From Eudromia elegans (lineage: Eukaryota; Chordata; Aves; Tinamiformes; Tinamidae): DNA of 64,000 nt. Positions 11,221-24,641 of the stretch are shown piece by piece. A program made the translations under genes and the position numbers. The stretch spans positions 361,526 to 425,525 of the forward strand of contig PTEX01000299.1 in NCBI GenBank assembly GCA_003342815.1, read 5' to 3'. The notes beneath the pieces are model-generated. The model was given only the letters and a program-made list of their open reading frames with translations, was not told the DNA's origin and did not search any database. Positions within the stretch are counted from its first letter, which is position 1. Each line of letters starts with the position of its first letter.

Positions 11221-14200
11221 CTGAACACTGGCAACCAGAACCACTGGTATATTCCAGAAGAGATCTCACAGAAGGCTTATACTTTCTTACCCCCCTCTCA
11301 ACTATAAATACAGCAGGTGATAAGTCATTTGCTGCATACCTTTAAAAAAAANNCTTGAAAATAATTACGTTGTTTGTGTCCTGAAAGAGCTTTTTATCCG
11401 CTGATATCCTCAGCACCTTCTATTGCTGAGTTATCAGGCTAACACTTGACATCTTTGCACTTCACTGCCTCTAAATTTTTGTTTGTCTTTCATCTTCTAC
11501 TTGGACTTTTGCACTTTGNGAAAAGACTTTTTTTTGTCTTTTGCAGAGTGCTTAACACAGTATGGTGATGAGTACTTGCTTGTTTCTTGATGGCTGTGGT
11601 AATAATAAGAGTAATGTTTTCCTCCTCTCAAGATGCACCATGGTCAACTTTTCCTCCATTCCAAGGGCACAGGGGACTTAGTGGACTCAACAGTTGCTGA
11701 GAGTCATTGCAAGTACATGTTCTCCTACCATCTGTGGGACTTTGGCCACCTTTAAAGGACATTTCNTTTTCTATAAACTCTAGATGAGTAACCCATTCCT
11801 GTCTCTGCATTCAGAATGTACTGCAAGAAAACCTCTAGGTACTGAAAGCTCCTTTTTTACTGTATTAAAAATAAATGTGATTTAAGTGGCATGCACTGTA
11901 GGGTCATTTCTTAAAGTGAAAAAAGTTGCCTCTGCCCTCCAGCTTGCTTTTCCAAAATGCACACACCTTCTGAGACCATTTATTTCCTCCCATAAATAAA
12001 AGGGGGCTGCATCTGCAAACTTACATGTGTGTCTATTAGCTATATCTTATTGCTAAACCATTTTCAAAGTGATTGTGAAAGACATTGCCTCTGGTGATCN
12101 CTCATGCAGTACAATGCACATTATATTGCCAAATGACATTTAACAACATCTAATATGCATTCAGCCGCTACTGGAAAATTTTTATGTAACACTTTTTAGT
12201 TTCTCCTTTAATGTACAGATTGCAGATGAGATATGCAGTGTGCTGAACAGTAATCTCCACAGCAGTTATATTCACTTTAGAGAGAAAATGGTGGCTTTTG
12301 CATTCATTACTTGCTGAGAAGGAAAGATCACAGCTAAGATAACAGCTGAACCTACATCTTTTAAGCTTGTCTTCAGCTTGAATTATAGAGATCTGAAATG
12401 AATGGGTGATGTAAAAACTGGAAGTAATTCCACACAGGTGAAACCACTGCAGGAAATCACAGTTGCTATCTACACTAATTTCCTGTTTAATGTAGAAACT
12501 TTTGAATGCATGATTCACATATAGAACAATACCAAAATAAAAACAAAAATGAACNTCTTGAGGAAGTATTTGTTTGTAACCCCTTTCTTAAGTAAACAGA
12601 CCAGTGTAATTAATAGATGCACCTGAGCTTCAGGCTGCTTAAACTTTGAACTGAAGCTATGCAAAGCCCTCCAGGGGATTTAGACATATATTGGTTATTG
12701 AAATTAAATCCCTTAAATTACTTTAAAAATGCCCAGCCCGAGATTCCTCCAGCCCACGTGGGAGACTGGCTGGTTTCACTTACAAGGAGGCTCATGGAAA
12801 GCGCAGGCAGGTGAGGAGCCGAGTGCAGACACTAAGGAATGAGTAAGGTTGCTAATGAGTTGGGAGCTGCGGAGCCCAGGCACCATCTGACAGAATTAGA
12901 CAATTAGAATGTAAAGACGGGGAAATGGGATGTTTGATCCTGCTGTGAAAAAAAATGTCTCTCACAGGACTGCACGCTTACTGATAGTGTACTGGCTCCT
13001 TCAGGCTTTTGCTTAAGAAGTATTTAGAAATACAGACTTTTCACCCNCTTAAGCAAAATATTCCCTTTTTCCTGTTCCTCCTCCCATTAGATTTTACAGT
13101 ATATAACCTGAATGCTCTTTATCTTCTTTTCTGGATTTATTGATGCAGTTAGAAACACTTCATCTTTAAAACTTATCTCAGCTAAGTGGTTTTAATTTTG
13201 TTTTCAGCTAACTGAAATCTACTATTCTGATCAGTTAGAAGTAGTTTCACATTGTATAATTCCAAGATTAACTTTATTGTAGCTGTGATAGTATTAGAAA
13301 GTAGAAGCATTTCAAAGTTACTTAAACAAAGGGTGAGGTGAGTTGCTTTCAAAAAGAATAAAATCATGCTTCATAGGTGAATAAGGATTAAGCATGCTTA
13401 AGACACCTCTTAGAAAGTACAATAACAAACACACATTATGGTAAAGTATCACACCACAGTACTACACCCTCACCATAAAAATAAAGTTTCAAATCATTAT
13501 CTCCCTATACTCTGCAAAGCCTGATGCTGCTGCTAGCCATAATATCTGTATTCCACCTCACTCCTAAGCATTATTCCATGAACCAGCTACTGCTGTGTGC
13601 TGTACAGGAGGTCTGGAAGGCACTTTAGGAAATGAATCTCAGGTGTGTTAGGCTGAGGTATGATTTGGGGAGGTGGGGCAGGAAGCTCTTACTAAAGACT
13701 CTCCCAAGGGATGCCTTTGGTTTGGGATGGCTTGTCTGGTAAGGGTGAAGTAGCTATGCAACTCCTTGGTGTAAGTTTGTTTCCTACTTTTTATCTTTAG
13801 TTTGTTTTATCCTTTTTATTCTCTGATCGTCTTAATGATTATTGGAGTAGTAGGAGAATGTGGTTGACTAGAAAATCTCTAGTTAAATGTTTATGAAAGA
13901 ATGATAGAATAATATTTCTACAAAATCTTTGAGAAAAGAGTGCAGTAATGCACAATAAGGTATGGAAAGTTTTCTTGAGTAAAATATCTTTTCTGTTGTT
14001 CTCATTGCATTTCCTTTTGCTATTGTTTAAGCTAGATGCATTCATTTTCTATTATCTTACATATGTGTGCTTGTTGTAAGTTTACTAAGAAATATGCAGC
14101 ACTAGAAATATGTGGCTATTACTGTTCTTCTAGTCTAAGAGTGTAAGCTTTGAGATTCATGTATCTAATGTTTGATTAACCTTTTCTTGTTAAGCAGGGA

Positions 14201-14385
14201 GTGAGTAACAAAAAGACTTCAATATCATAATAGTCATCTCAGCACTGTATTTGGTTCGTAGCTCAAATCTAAGTGATGGTAGAGAGCTTCAGGGAAATTT
14301 CAGGAGAAGAAAAAGCTCATTTCAAATAATTTGTAATTATCCATAACAAGTGAGGCAAATCTTTCTGTCCTTCTCTTCCCCCTTC

Positions 14386-14525
14386 TTTTTTTTTTTTTTT
14401 TTTTTTTTTTCTTTTTTTTTAATTTATTTTCCCCTGATCTGGGAAACGTGAGCTGCTTCAGAAACTTCTTTTTCTGAAAGACTTGGGTGAGGGATTTGGG
14501 GCAGAGGAGTTTTAAAAAAAAAAAA
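14386..14525. repeat. poly(T) tract followed by poly(A) tract
   Basis: A T run from 14386 to 14420, interrupted by one C, is followed after about 93 bases by an A run at 14514-14525. The spacer is not recognisable as a retroelement body. The two runs could pair as a hairpin, but polymerase slippage is the simpler explanation. Confidence 0.7.
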
Positions 14526-17500
14526 GGAATTAAAAACAGTGTTTTGGGATGTAAAATGATGAATGTGGTGACGCTCACATAAACCTGCTCCAAATTCAGA
14601 CCTTGTTATTGATTTCTCTTTTTTCTCAACAGGGAACAGGGCCAGCAAAAACAAATAATTCCCCTTTCATTAGCTGTGGTGTTTCTGCAGGATTTCATGG
14701 CTCTATCCTGCCAGAGCTCCTCCCAAGCTAGTTCTGCTTGGCTACCTCTCTCCATCCCTCCATCGGAGATGCTTCCACCACTTCTTCCTCAAACTAATTC
14801 ACTGAATTCGCTCTCAAGTCACAACAAGCCTGGCCTATTTTATGTCCTGTTTTTACAATTACAATGAAAGTGCAATATTTTCAATACAGTGATGTGTTTT
14901 ACCAGTGGTGAGGGTACAGAACCAGCTGAACCAACACAGGCATTGACACACAGTAATGAATTAATCTCTGAAGTCTTTATAAAATTAACAGGNGGAAAAT
15001 CCTTTCAAATGTGCTAAGGTTTTCACACAAAGGAAAATAGAATGTTTCTTTCCGTAATCTTAATTCCTTCTTTAGTCATCAAGCTCAGTATCTTGATAGT
15101 CCTGGTAGCAATATGTGCTTCTGACTTATCTCTTCCTTGGCTCTGTTGCTCTGCCTCTGCTTCTCTATCCAGATCCTCTGGCTCTTCTCCCTAAGGTTTT
15201 CTCTGTCTTTGCTGCAAAGTGAACAGGGTCTTGACACTGATATTCTCCCTGGAACACAGAAGTGACTTAGCCATTAAAAAATAGTAAAAAGTAAAATGTA
15301 TTTTTAAGTCTGTATTTTTGGAAAATCCAGAAAATGCAGCACTCTCAGCTGACAGATTAGACTACCCTTAAAAAGATCTTGCCTTCCTATTTGTTTTCTC
15401 CTCTATGTCCTTCTAGTGTAAGGATCGGTAATGCTAAATGCAGTTCAAACAGGCATTATTGGTTTGCTGGTATAACTGGTATTATTCTAATATCAGATGC
15501 AAAAATCCCTGGAATAACTTGATGTTGACAATAGCACAACAGATATCAGCATCTTAAAATTGGCTGGTTTATCTCATAATCTTTTATGATTCTCATTGCC
15601 TTTGGGAGTCTATACTTGCTTAGCCTTTNGTCAAATGAGTTCATCTACCAGTATCTCCTGAGGTATTACTTCACTCTGAATAAAGAAATATTAGCCAGTC
15701 TTTTTGACCTGTGGGAAGCCTACGGCTTGTCTGAATTTACTTCTTGTCTTGCAGCTCCTAAGTGTTGTTATTCAGATGAAGTTAAAATAAAACCTCCAAA
15801 GTGCAAGCAAGAGTGAATGACTTTTCACTTCATATTTTTCTGAATACAAGGTACTGCGGACAAAAATAGTAATGGTATGGCATTCTCCAGCTGCTCAAGT
15901 GCACATCAGCTGCTTCTCAGTTTAGTCTTGTTTTCAATACTAAATTGATTTCCTTCCTCTCCCCCACCCACCCATTTGCATTCCTTTCTACTTCGGTTCT
16001 GGAATGTGTGGTCTGTGGCCAGCTGAAGATTTTTTTTTTTAATAATTTTGAAGATATTTAAGCAAGGCATTTTAAAGATATATGGGTCATGAGCAGGGAG
16101 GGCTGCTGGAATAAGGAGACATTTGCTTGAATGGTTTGAATGATTTCTCTTCCTCACTGTGCATTTCCCACCTATGTTTTAGTTATGAAGATGACTGTTG
16201 CAGGCATTTCAAAGTGCTTTAACAATTTTAGATCTTCCAAAGTGCTACAGATGGATGTCAGAAGATGTATGCATTTCCTAAGGGAGGCACAGTTCCACTA
16301 TAGTGCTTACTATTTATGACATGTTTGCTTAATTTTAACCTGAGTATATTAAATTTTTAGCTATTTTATACCTCTATCTTAAGATTTATTCTTATTTGAA
16401 TTTGTCTAATTCGAACTATATTTGTGTGTAAGCAGACATAACTTCCTGAAAATATTTTTTTTTTGACATTAGGATTAAAAATGCCAATATTCTGTCACAC
16501 TAGAGCAGAAACCTCGTGGTGCCCAAGATANCTCTATCTGAGTAAGCTAGGATTTCCATCAGAATACAATGCAGACACCTGACCAATGCTGAGTAATGTA
16601 CTATCCCTTCTGCAATATAGGGCAAGCCACAGTTTGTACAACAGATCATCTGTTAATTACTGAATAATAGAATAGAGCCTGAGTTGAACAGAAACTAAAA
16701 GAACACCTGAAGACTCTAATAATTATTATCTAATTCTGAAATACTTTGATACTTTCTGAAATCACTTGATACGCTAAAAATAAATTTTGCTTAGCTAGTA
16801 TAAGACATACGTAACAGTAACTTTCAGAAAGCTAAAGATTAAAGGGGAGTGATTTACATAGTCACTGACTGTGTAGTTGGGAAGTGCTGGGTTAGTGGAA
16901 ATTAAAAAAAAAAATCTTCTACAGTTGGAGAAGAATTTGTATAAAAATATTTTTTGCTTTGATTTGATTAATCAAGTTATTTAGAAAGAACTACTACCAA
17001 ATATTGATCAGGCCTACCTTAAGTCTGCTGGAATATTTTATCTTTGAACTTTGAACTGCGAAAGGGAAGTAGAATTAGACTTAAAATGACTAATTATATA
17101 ACGTAAATAACAACTCTGATATCTTTCTGCAGAGTAAGTTGCAAAGTACTTAATAAAAACAACTGCTGGGAAGTTAAATCATAGATACTGAAGGCTATTT
17201 GATCAGATTTTTTAGTAAACCAGGAATAGGTAGTAGTTAAGTCTTGCTGTGGTGGTTAATACTTTGGATTGTAAAGCATCTGGATCTGTGTCCCTCCAAG
17301 AAATATTCTGAAAAGAATTAATAAAGCAAAGCAGTTCTGTCTTTCATGGTGCATTTCTTGGATCAGTGTCTGCCTTAACCTCTTTCAAGAAGAGTTTAGT
17401 GTGGAAGTTCACACATCTGAATTAACCAGTTATTTTTCGATTAAAGTGAAGACATCTACTTTCTAAAGCAAGCATGTTTATACAGTATTAAAATTCACAG

Positions 17501-19893
17501 CTTTATGATAGCTTACTGATTAATATTATAGTGTTAACAGTCCAGCTTGAAAACTGTACATAGATCTGATACAATTTCATATACATCCCGTGGATGACAT
17601 AAAGTGTTAGGGGAACAAGCTTAGTTGACCATTACTGNCTTTTCAGTTAATCTTCAACCTCTTACGCCACAGCTGATCTGCAGTATTCAACTTCTTTTGC
17701 AACAACATTTATTCCTTTATGTAATGAGTCAAACAACTTTTGGGTGGTACCACAAAATTTCCTCTTTTGGCCTTCCTCATAAATTCAAGGAAGCAAAATA
17801 TTAGCGGATATAATAAGGAATACTAATGAGAATTGAAATTACAATGCTGGATTATTTTGATGTTGTTTTAGGAAAATCGTGATTTGTGTTTATGTAAGAA
17901 GTTACAGAAAAAAATCGAATCCTTTAAGCTAACTGTTCCTATCATAGTTTACTGGTAGGATGATGGTGGCTGCCTACATGTGACTAGTGGACTTAGGACA
18001 GTGCTTAGCAGGACAGCAAAGTGGGGGTGAGGTGTCTGATCCTGTTTGCACTAGGAAATAAAGGGGCATTGGGTGTCAGCCTGTTGGCTGGGGCCTGCTG
18101 AAGTATCTCGTGTCAGTATGGGGGGACCACTTGTGTCCAAGTCGCGCCGAGTTGCTCATATAGCTCTTTGTCTTTGCTGTCCTTTTCTATTGCTACTATG
18201 TGTATCAAAAAGATCTTTCTTCAGACCTATTAGCTACTCAAATATCCACATTTTGGGGGGAAAGAGCAAACAGGTAAAAAGAGCAAGAGACAAACTCTTT
18301 CTAATTTACATTCAGACTTCTGTTCCCTGTTGTAAATGGAGTGATTTGAAGGATTTAGTTTAGTTCCCACTGTGGGATCTGTGAGCATTCACTTCCATTT
18401 GCTTCTCTATCTTCCTGGTGCAGGTTTTTCTTTTTTTCTCTCCCCTTAAAGGAAATGTCTGGGAGATCAGAAGGCTGTCAGGCTACCTCGGGACATCAGA
18501 CAGATCTGAACTTACCAAAGCTGTTGAGCAGACCTTAAATGTGCTGGGCTGCGTATGCTGCTCTGAGTGCCTAGATAATCCGGTGTGGAAATACTTGCCA
18601 AGAGGAGCATCAGACATCTTTAGCTTCCCCGGGCAGTCTACAGGACTTCAATACTTGAAACCAAAGCCTCTCTCTCACTTACTGTTGCAAGTGTTTGGGA
18701 TACTTTTGGTATTTACTTTTTTTCCATGAACACTTTCCTTCAAATGATCACAGCGATCATAAAAGTGAGAAGTAATTTCTATCACCAGACTATTTTTATT
18801 GATGATACCATAAAAACTACTTCAGTAGCTTTCAGAAAGCATGTTCAACTTTAAAAATGTATATTTTATTTCATCATTTATTTCACACAGCTTCTAAACT
18901 GAGTGCTGGATTAATTTTAAAACTGTGCTTTGATCCCCACAATATTCTATCGGCTTCTGCAGTTCCCTTTGTAGACTTGAAGAAAATTCCTAGAAAAGCA
19001 GAATATTTTGGTTCGTGTTGGGAGCAGTGTTGAAGAGGTAGGAGGGGGGAACTGTGTGCTGCTCCTCAGCGCCTGCCTTCCAGCCCAGNGCTCATGGAGC
19101 CTGGGGCCCCCATGGTCTGCGCTGCCTCCTGCCAGTGCGGACCCTACCTGAGGCCATGGGCTGCAGGTGTTTCCCTGCTCATGTGGTTTTTTTCTGGTGG
19201 GTTATTGCTATATTAGCAAAGGCAACATTATACAACTATAACATCCTGTGCAAAGGCACTTCTGCCTTCTTTTTAATGCTCTTCCTGCAAAAAAAGACTT
19301 GTTTGTTTGATGTTCTGCATCACCAAGAGCAAGTGACATGTATGGCAGGGAGGATGGCTAGGTACCTGCAGCTCTTAGTGATGGGATGACCTGAACAGCA
19401 GGTTGAATTTGGGGGATAGTGCTTGGAAAGTTCCNGGAGGAAGGCTGGTTGTGCAAGAGGTGAAGCAATACATTAAAATTGTGCCCCTTAAAAAAAAAAA
19501 TCCACCCCTTTTCCAGCCAGAAAACAAAGTCAAGAAAGCTGGCTTTGAAACACGTTCTTAATGTTTAAACCATTACCTGGCATATATAAGTACTTAGGCT
19601 GAGGTGGGCATAGATTAAAAGATTATTTTAAAAAGTATTTTTTTTAAGCTTGGCTGGTACTGCACTACAGGTCAGTTGTAGAACTATCTAAAAGCATTAT
19701 CAGTTAGGACAATATTTGCACTTCCTCATTCACAATCAGTATTCACAGCCAAACTCTAGTTTATCATAGATATTCAATAGTTTTAAATGGCAAGCAAATT
19801 TGTTCTTTTTCTGGCATGGGCTGATAAGAAAATATTGTTTACATTCTTTATTCAGAGCAGGTTGGATCACTTGGCTGATTCCTGAGCACACAG

Positions 19894-19960
19894 TGCCGCG
19901 GCCTCCTGCGGCCTCCTGGCCGGGGGACCGACGCGGTGCGCACTCGAGGCGCGCACGCTG
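19894..19960. other. small orphan CpG-dense patch
   Basis: Twelve CpG dinucleotides occur between 19897 and 19957, within AT-rich flanks with almost none. It is too short for a standard CpG island. It includes CTCGAG and GCGCGCAC. No reading frame across it is recognisable. It may be a regulatory element, a fragment of a younger GC-rich insertion, or an unannotated non-coding first exon. Confidence 0.5.
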
Positions 19961-20444
19961 CTGACTGTAGCTTGCCTTCAAACGCCTGCTTGACGTGAGA
20001 GAGGTTTTGTGTTCGCAGGGACGGAATTTAAGATTGCTGCGAAGCAGCACAGTGAGGGCAGGATTGCGACTCAGCCTGCGATGAGCTTATCCAANGGTTT
20101 TGCAGTAGCTGTACACTTATATTCAAAAGGGAAAATAAAAGAAAGCTGCCATTTGTGTGTCATTTTTCTGTAGAATGTCAATTCCAAATTTTCCCTAGGG
20201 CATCCAGATTAGGCCTTGATTAAATGAAAAAGGCTTTTTGTTCTGTGGGGTTTTTTTTTGTGTTTGTGTTTTCAATTTTTTTTTTTCTGACACTTGATTG
20301 CTGCAAAAGATGATTCTGATTTAAAGTTGAAATTTGCACCTATGTGATCCTTCTACTGAGCTTTAATGTAGTTGTTGGTCTTCAGCAAGAGATAGCCAGG
20401 ACATTTCTTTCTTGCAATGGACGAAAATATTGACTACTGCTACT

Positions 20445-20524
20445 AGTAGTAATAATAATAAAATAAAATAAATAATAAAATAAAATAAAACAAGGGATGT
20501 TTTAATAAAATAAAACAAGGGATT
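20445..20524. repeat. AAT/AAAAT simple repeat with embedded duplication
   Basis: Starts as (TAA)n, turns into AAAAT-type units, then repeats TAAAACAAGGGAT twice (ending near 20498 and 20523). Typical impure microsatellite. Confidence 0.8.
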
Positions 20525-22780
20525 AGATTGATTTGGCAGCCATAGTAAGGATTTGCTGCCTGTTGTGGGAACAACTTAAAAAAAATCAGACTCTGGAATA
20601 CTATTAAAATTGGGATTAATGAGGATTAACACACATTGGGGGGTGGGGAATGCATTATTAAGCCTCCTTGTCACCTTCACGGACTTCAGAGGCGACTTTC
20701 ACAGCAAAATAAATACGTTCTGAATCCTTGAAACCTTCAGTAAGCACATTTTTATTGATTAGATGTAGATGTCGTCTTTAGAGGAAGAACATTTAAAGCA
20801 AACTTGTATTTATGAAAGTAGTACATCCTTGGGTTATTTTGGGTTTGTTTTTAATTTGCTTGTCCCTTGACCTGCTTGCTTGTTTCCTCTGGCAATAGCT
20901 ATTCCTAGCCCATGGATGTATTCTGCACACAGAGGAACTCTGCTGTTGTCCATGATTTCAGAAGTGTAAATCTAAGATAACAAATAGCTTAAAGTCAAGA
21001 AAGCTTAGGTCGTAATTGTGGGTTTTTTCCTCATTCCCAGTGGCCACCAGTAATAGTGGTTTAATATAATATACACAAGCTAGGTGAATTTTTTTGGTAA
21101 ATATGCTTTTTTGCTTTTCCTGTTTCCTAGTGACACAGTTGGAAGCAGGAAGCACTCCTCAAGTTTAGAGCTGCAGTAGTCCACAGGATATCCTTGTCTC
21201 TCTCCACCTCTATAAATAAAATGGGAGAACTTTTACCCTGCTTTGAAAAAAATGGTATGTGCAACTTCTGGGTTGTTTATCAGAAAAGTCGGAGCTGTTT
21301 GCAACCACTTGACTGTTTGTGAGAATGGAAGTATTGGACACCCGAAGATACATGGTGGGGTTTCTGACAATTATGAAATATATGTGCACATACTTTAAGT
21401 GCCTGACTATTTACTTCAGTTATACAATTCTCCTTGCAAGGGAAGTATCAGAGGAAGACCAGACTTTGTCTGAAAGTGAAAACTTGGATTTGTTTTATAG
21501 TAGAACAATTTGTAGACCTTTCTTTCCTCTTCCGCTTCAATGACAAGGTAAATTTTCCAAGATGTATCGTATTCTGGTGCAATCCAGTATTTTTGCTGGT
21601 TGGATGAGTTGAACTAATGCTAGCCTAATTTCTTCAGTAAGACACAACAAAGTGCCTTTCAATGGCCTAGTTCTGGTTTAAGCTTTTGAGTTTTTCTTAC
21701 TGAGGTTTCTTGCTGGAACATCTGCTTAATCATTCAAGCCAGGTCGTTATAGACTGGCACCAGAGTTCCCAGAAATATCTAGTTTCAAGGAAGAGCAGGA
21801 TCAGCTCTGGTGCAACTGCTTGAATCCTGGGCTCTTGGTTCCCATACAGAATGTGGGAATACTCAAAGAGGAGCCACAAGAATGACAAAAGAATGAAAAA
21901 TATTATGTAAAAACAAGTAGTTTAATCCCTTAGCTTTATAATGAGTAAGAAAAGGGGTTTTTTTCAGTCCATGAGACATATGGTCTTGAAAATCAATTAC
22001 TATTAAAAAGTGGAACAAGATTCAATGCTTGCAATTGAAAGTTAAGCAAACTCAGATTAGAAAAAAGGTGCATATTTCCTAGAAATGACAGTAATTAGCC
22101 TTTACACCAATCAAGTAAACACAACAGATTTTTCTGTTACAGGAAGCCCATAAAGGAAGATGAATACCTTTTTTTCAAGGATTTAGTTCTATTTTAATAG
22201 AATTTCTAATTTCTATTTAGCCATATTTCAGGAATTTTCTAAAACTTCTCTTTTGCAGGATGTAAACTCTCAGAGCATGAGTGGGAGTCCCTTACTACGA
22301 ATAAAAGTTCAGCTCTGTTAGCAAGATTTAGTGGATGAAAGCCTGACTAAATTGAATTCAGTGGAACTACTGTCAGTTATTTAAATTTTACTACAACTTT
22401 TTTTTTTCTTCTACTGGATTATTCTAAATATCCAGGAGTATTCTGGATTAAGAATCAAGATTATGAGTTTTATTCTTGTAATGCTGGTATAATCAGAAGC
22501 GGAGAGCAGGGTTTTATCCCTTTGCAGACAAGGAAGCTGGAGGATATGTTCTTCTCTCAGCCAAGCTCCTGGCTGCAGTTGGCAGACTCGGTGTGATCCA
22601 AAATATTCATTCAGTGTTTCTAAGACAAAGCAGAAATGGCAGCATCAGTAAATGGAGACCCCTGATTTTTGCAGTCTCTCTGGAAATCCCAAAATTGTCT
22701 GTTCACCCATTATAGTAGATCCCCAGCATCAGGACCCTGAGAGTGCCACAGGCTGGAATTTTCCTGGCAGGGAAATTTTC
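20525..22780. other. intergenic DNA, no gene seen
   Basis: AT-rich sequence with no frame resembling a known protein and no recognisable repeat body. Short T runs are present (22390-22400). Confidence 0.6.
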
Positions 22781-22790
22781 CATTGCTCTT

Positions 22791-22962
22791 AGGAGCAGCG
22801 CTGGAAAGCGCTCCTCAAAGCCATGGCCAGAGCTGCGTCCCAGAGGGGACGGGCTCGTGCTGCAGCTCGCGCAGCCGCCCGCGGGGTCGTATTGAGGAGC
22901 AGCCCTCCGAACTGAGGGATGCTAATCCGGGCCGTCGGGCTAGATTTCCTCACGTGCAGCGG
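22791..22962. other. orphan CpG-rich patch preceded by a small hairpin
   Basis: About 16 CpGs occur from 22809 to 22961. The 5' edge (22791-22815) can fold as AGGAG-(CAG bulge)-CGCT, loop GGAA, AGCG-CTCCT. Both strands have open frames across it, as expected for GC-rich DNA without stops, and neither is recognisable. It could be an enhancer, an alternative upstream exon of the gene at 33 kb, or a short insertion. Confidence 0.45.
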
Positions 22963-23917
22963 AAGCTGATTTGAACCATCATCCCTGGACAAGCCATAGC
23001 TGAAGACCATTGCAAAGAGTCGTGGAGAGATCGGAAACTTCATTTGCAGCTGAGTGTACATAGGCATATGACACAGAGAATGAAAAAAAAGGAGCAAAGG
23101 GTTAAATTAATCTGTACAGAAGAAATTTACATTCACATGCTAGTAATCATCCCAACAAAATACAAAAAATTTTACAAAGCAAATGCTTTATCTTTAACTG
23201 CTCTCATCTTGTTTTCCATCAGCTCCCCAGATATTCTGGGGGAGGGATGCACAAATTTCCACTGCCTTGTCCTCCTTTTTCTCTTCCAGACTCTTGCCTC
23301 TCATTTTTACTATAGCCTGGTTATGTTTTCCCTCCCTCTCTCCCTTGAAAGCAAAGGACTAATTTTGCCAGAGATGTGTGGACTGGTCTCATTCCTGTGA
23401 TCAGTTTTTTCTCCATTGGTTCCATGCAGTTCCACCAGGTATCTGATACCCTGTCAGATATCTGGTGTTCTCCCTGCATGTCCTAGTCAAGCACTGTCTC
23501 TTGCTTCTACTGGTGACATTCCAGGTGACATCTCTAAATCGTTTTGTTTTAATAAGAAACAAAGTAGGCATCAAAAGGAGCCAGTGACTAATTGTTTCTG
23601 GAAGGTGTGCCATGATGTGAATCAATGGCAAACTGNGGAGTTGTAGGAGCGTTAGGAGCACATTTAATCCATGTATCTGTTTCCTGCTCACCAGNGTGCT
23701 GCCTTAAGAGGCTTAGGTCTCTGCAGTGCAGTGCCTGGCTTCGTATACGAGGATTCATGACTCCAGGGGAGGCATCCTTGCTCTCTGAGCAGAGCTAAAT
23801 ACTGCAGAACTTGGCTGTCAGAAAAGACAGATCAAGCGTCTCTCTTCACAAAAGCAAAAATGCTGAATAGTCATTGGAAAAGGATATGTTACAGTTGTGA
23901 CATTTTCATCATTTATC

Positions 23918-23990
23918 CTAGTAGTTAGAGCAGCTCGCTTAGGTTGCAGGAGGCCTGAAGCAACCCACCTTGCACTTAAGTGAGGCTGTT
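23918..23990 (+). repeat. possible old tRNA-derived SINE fragment
   Basis: The run TAGTTAGAGCAGCTCGCTTA followed by GGTTGCAGGAGGCCTGAAG follows the A-box-to-B-box layout of amniote tRNA-derived SINEs (TAGTGGTTAGAGCA...GGGAGACCTGGGTTC). It lacks an intact acceptor stem and TTCGA loop, so it is not a functional tRNA gene. The match is from memory and short. Confidence 0.4.
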
Positions 23991-24641
23991 TGTTTATACA
24001 GGAAGTGAAGACCTTGCCTCTCCTGTTGCAGCTATGCTGCTGGGGGAAAAAAAGAGCTAGTTTCGCTGGACTAAAGCCAAGAGAGGAATTTAGTATTTGC
24101 TTCTACCATCTCAACAGAACATAAAGCCTGGGAATAGGCAGATCTATATGTTAAAGGTGTTGGGGGGCAGAGGGTGGTAGTTTGCTTTGATTCAAAGCCG
24201 TTGAGTATAAAACTATTCTGATAATCTGTATACAACTTCCTGTGAGTCCTTTCTGTCTTGCATCAGAAGTAGCTCTGTCCCAAGCAAAAACAATGTTTCA
24301 TCCTGTCAGACTTGGGTGGAAAGGGGAGGAGAGGATAAAACACGAAAACAATTAAAAATGTTTATTTTTAATAGTGTCTGGCAGTAGTCAAGATTTTTAA
24401 AACTATAAATAAACAAAGGTCATAGTCAATGATGAGAAACACATGCTATACACATGGTTTTTAAAAATGTAGATAAAGAAAACAGATAATGAATAGTATT
24501 TTATAGATTTTTTTTACAGTAGATATATCAAGACATCCATTGCAATCGTCCAGAGCATGAGAAATTAGCTGCATGCCTTGGCCCAGGTCAGAAGTCAGAA
24601 TGTAGAGATGCTGATGCTCTCTTTTTTCTTTCTCTCTTTCT

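Larger units (their letters stand above)
6710..19880. other. intergenic DNA, no gene seen
   Basis: Long AT-rich stretch without a supportable gene. It holds homopolymer runs (A near 7230, 8060; T near 9660, 14386-14420), an 8+3+8 palindrome at 11202-11220, and many isolated N bases. A slightly GC-richer patch at 12736-12900 has no clear frame. Frames of 60-116 codons occur but none shows a recognisable domain, codon bias or splice context. Confidence 0.6.

Noticed and set aside
18418-18729. 103-codon plus-strand frame
   Set aside because: No recognisable similarity, and no convincing exon structure around it.
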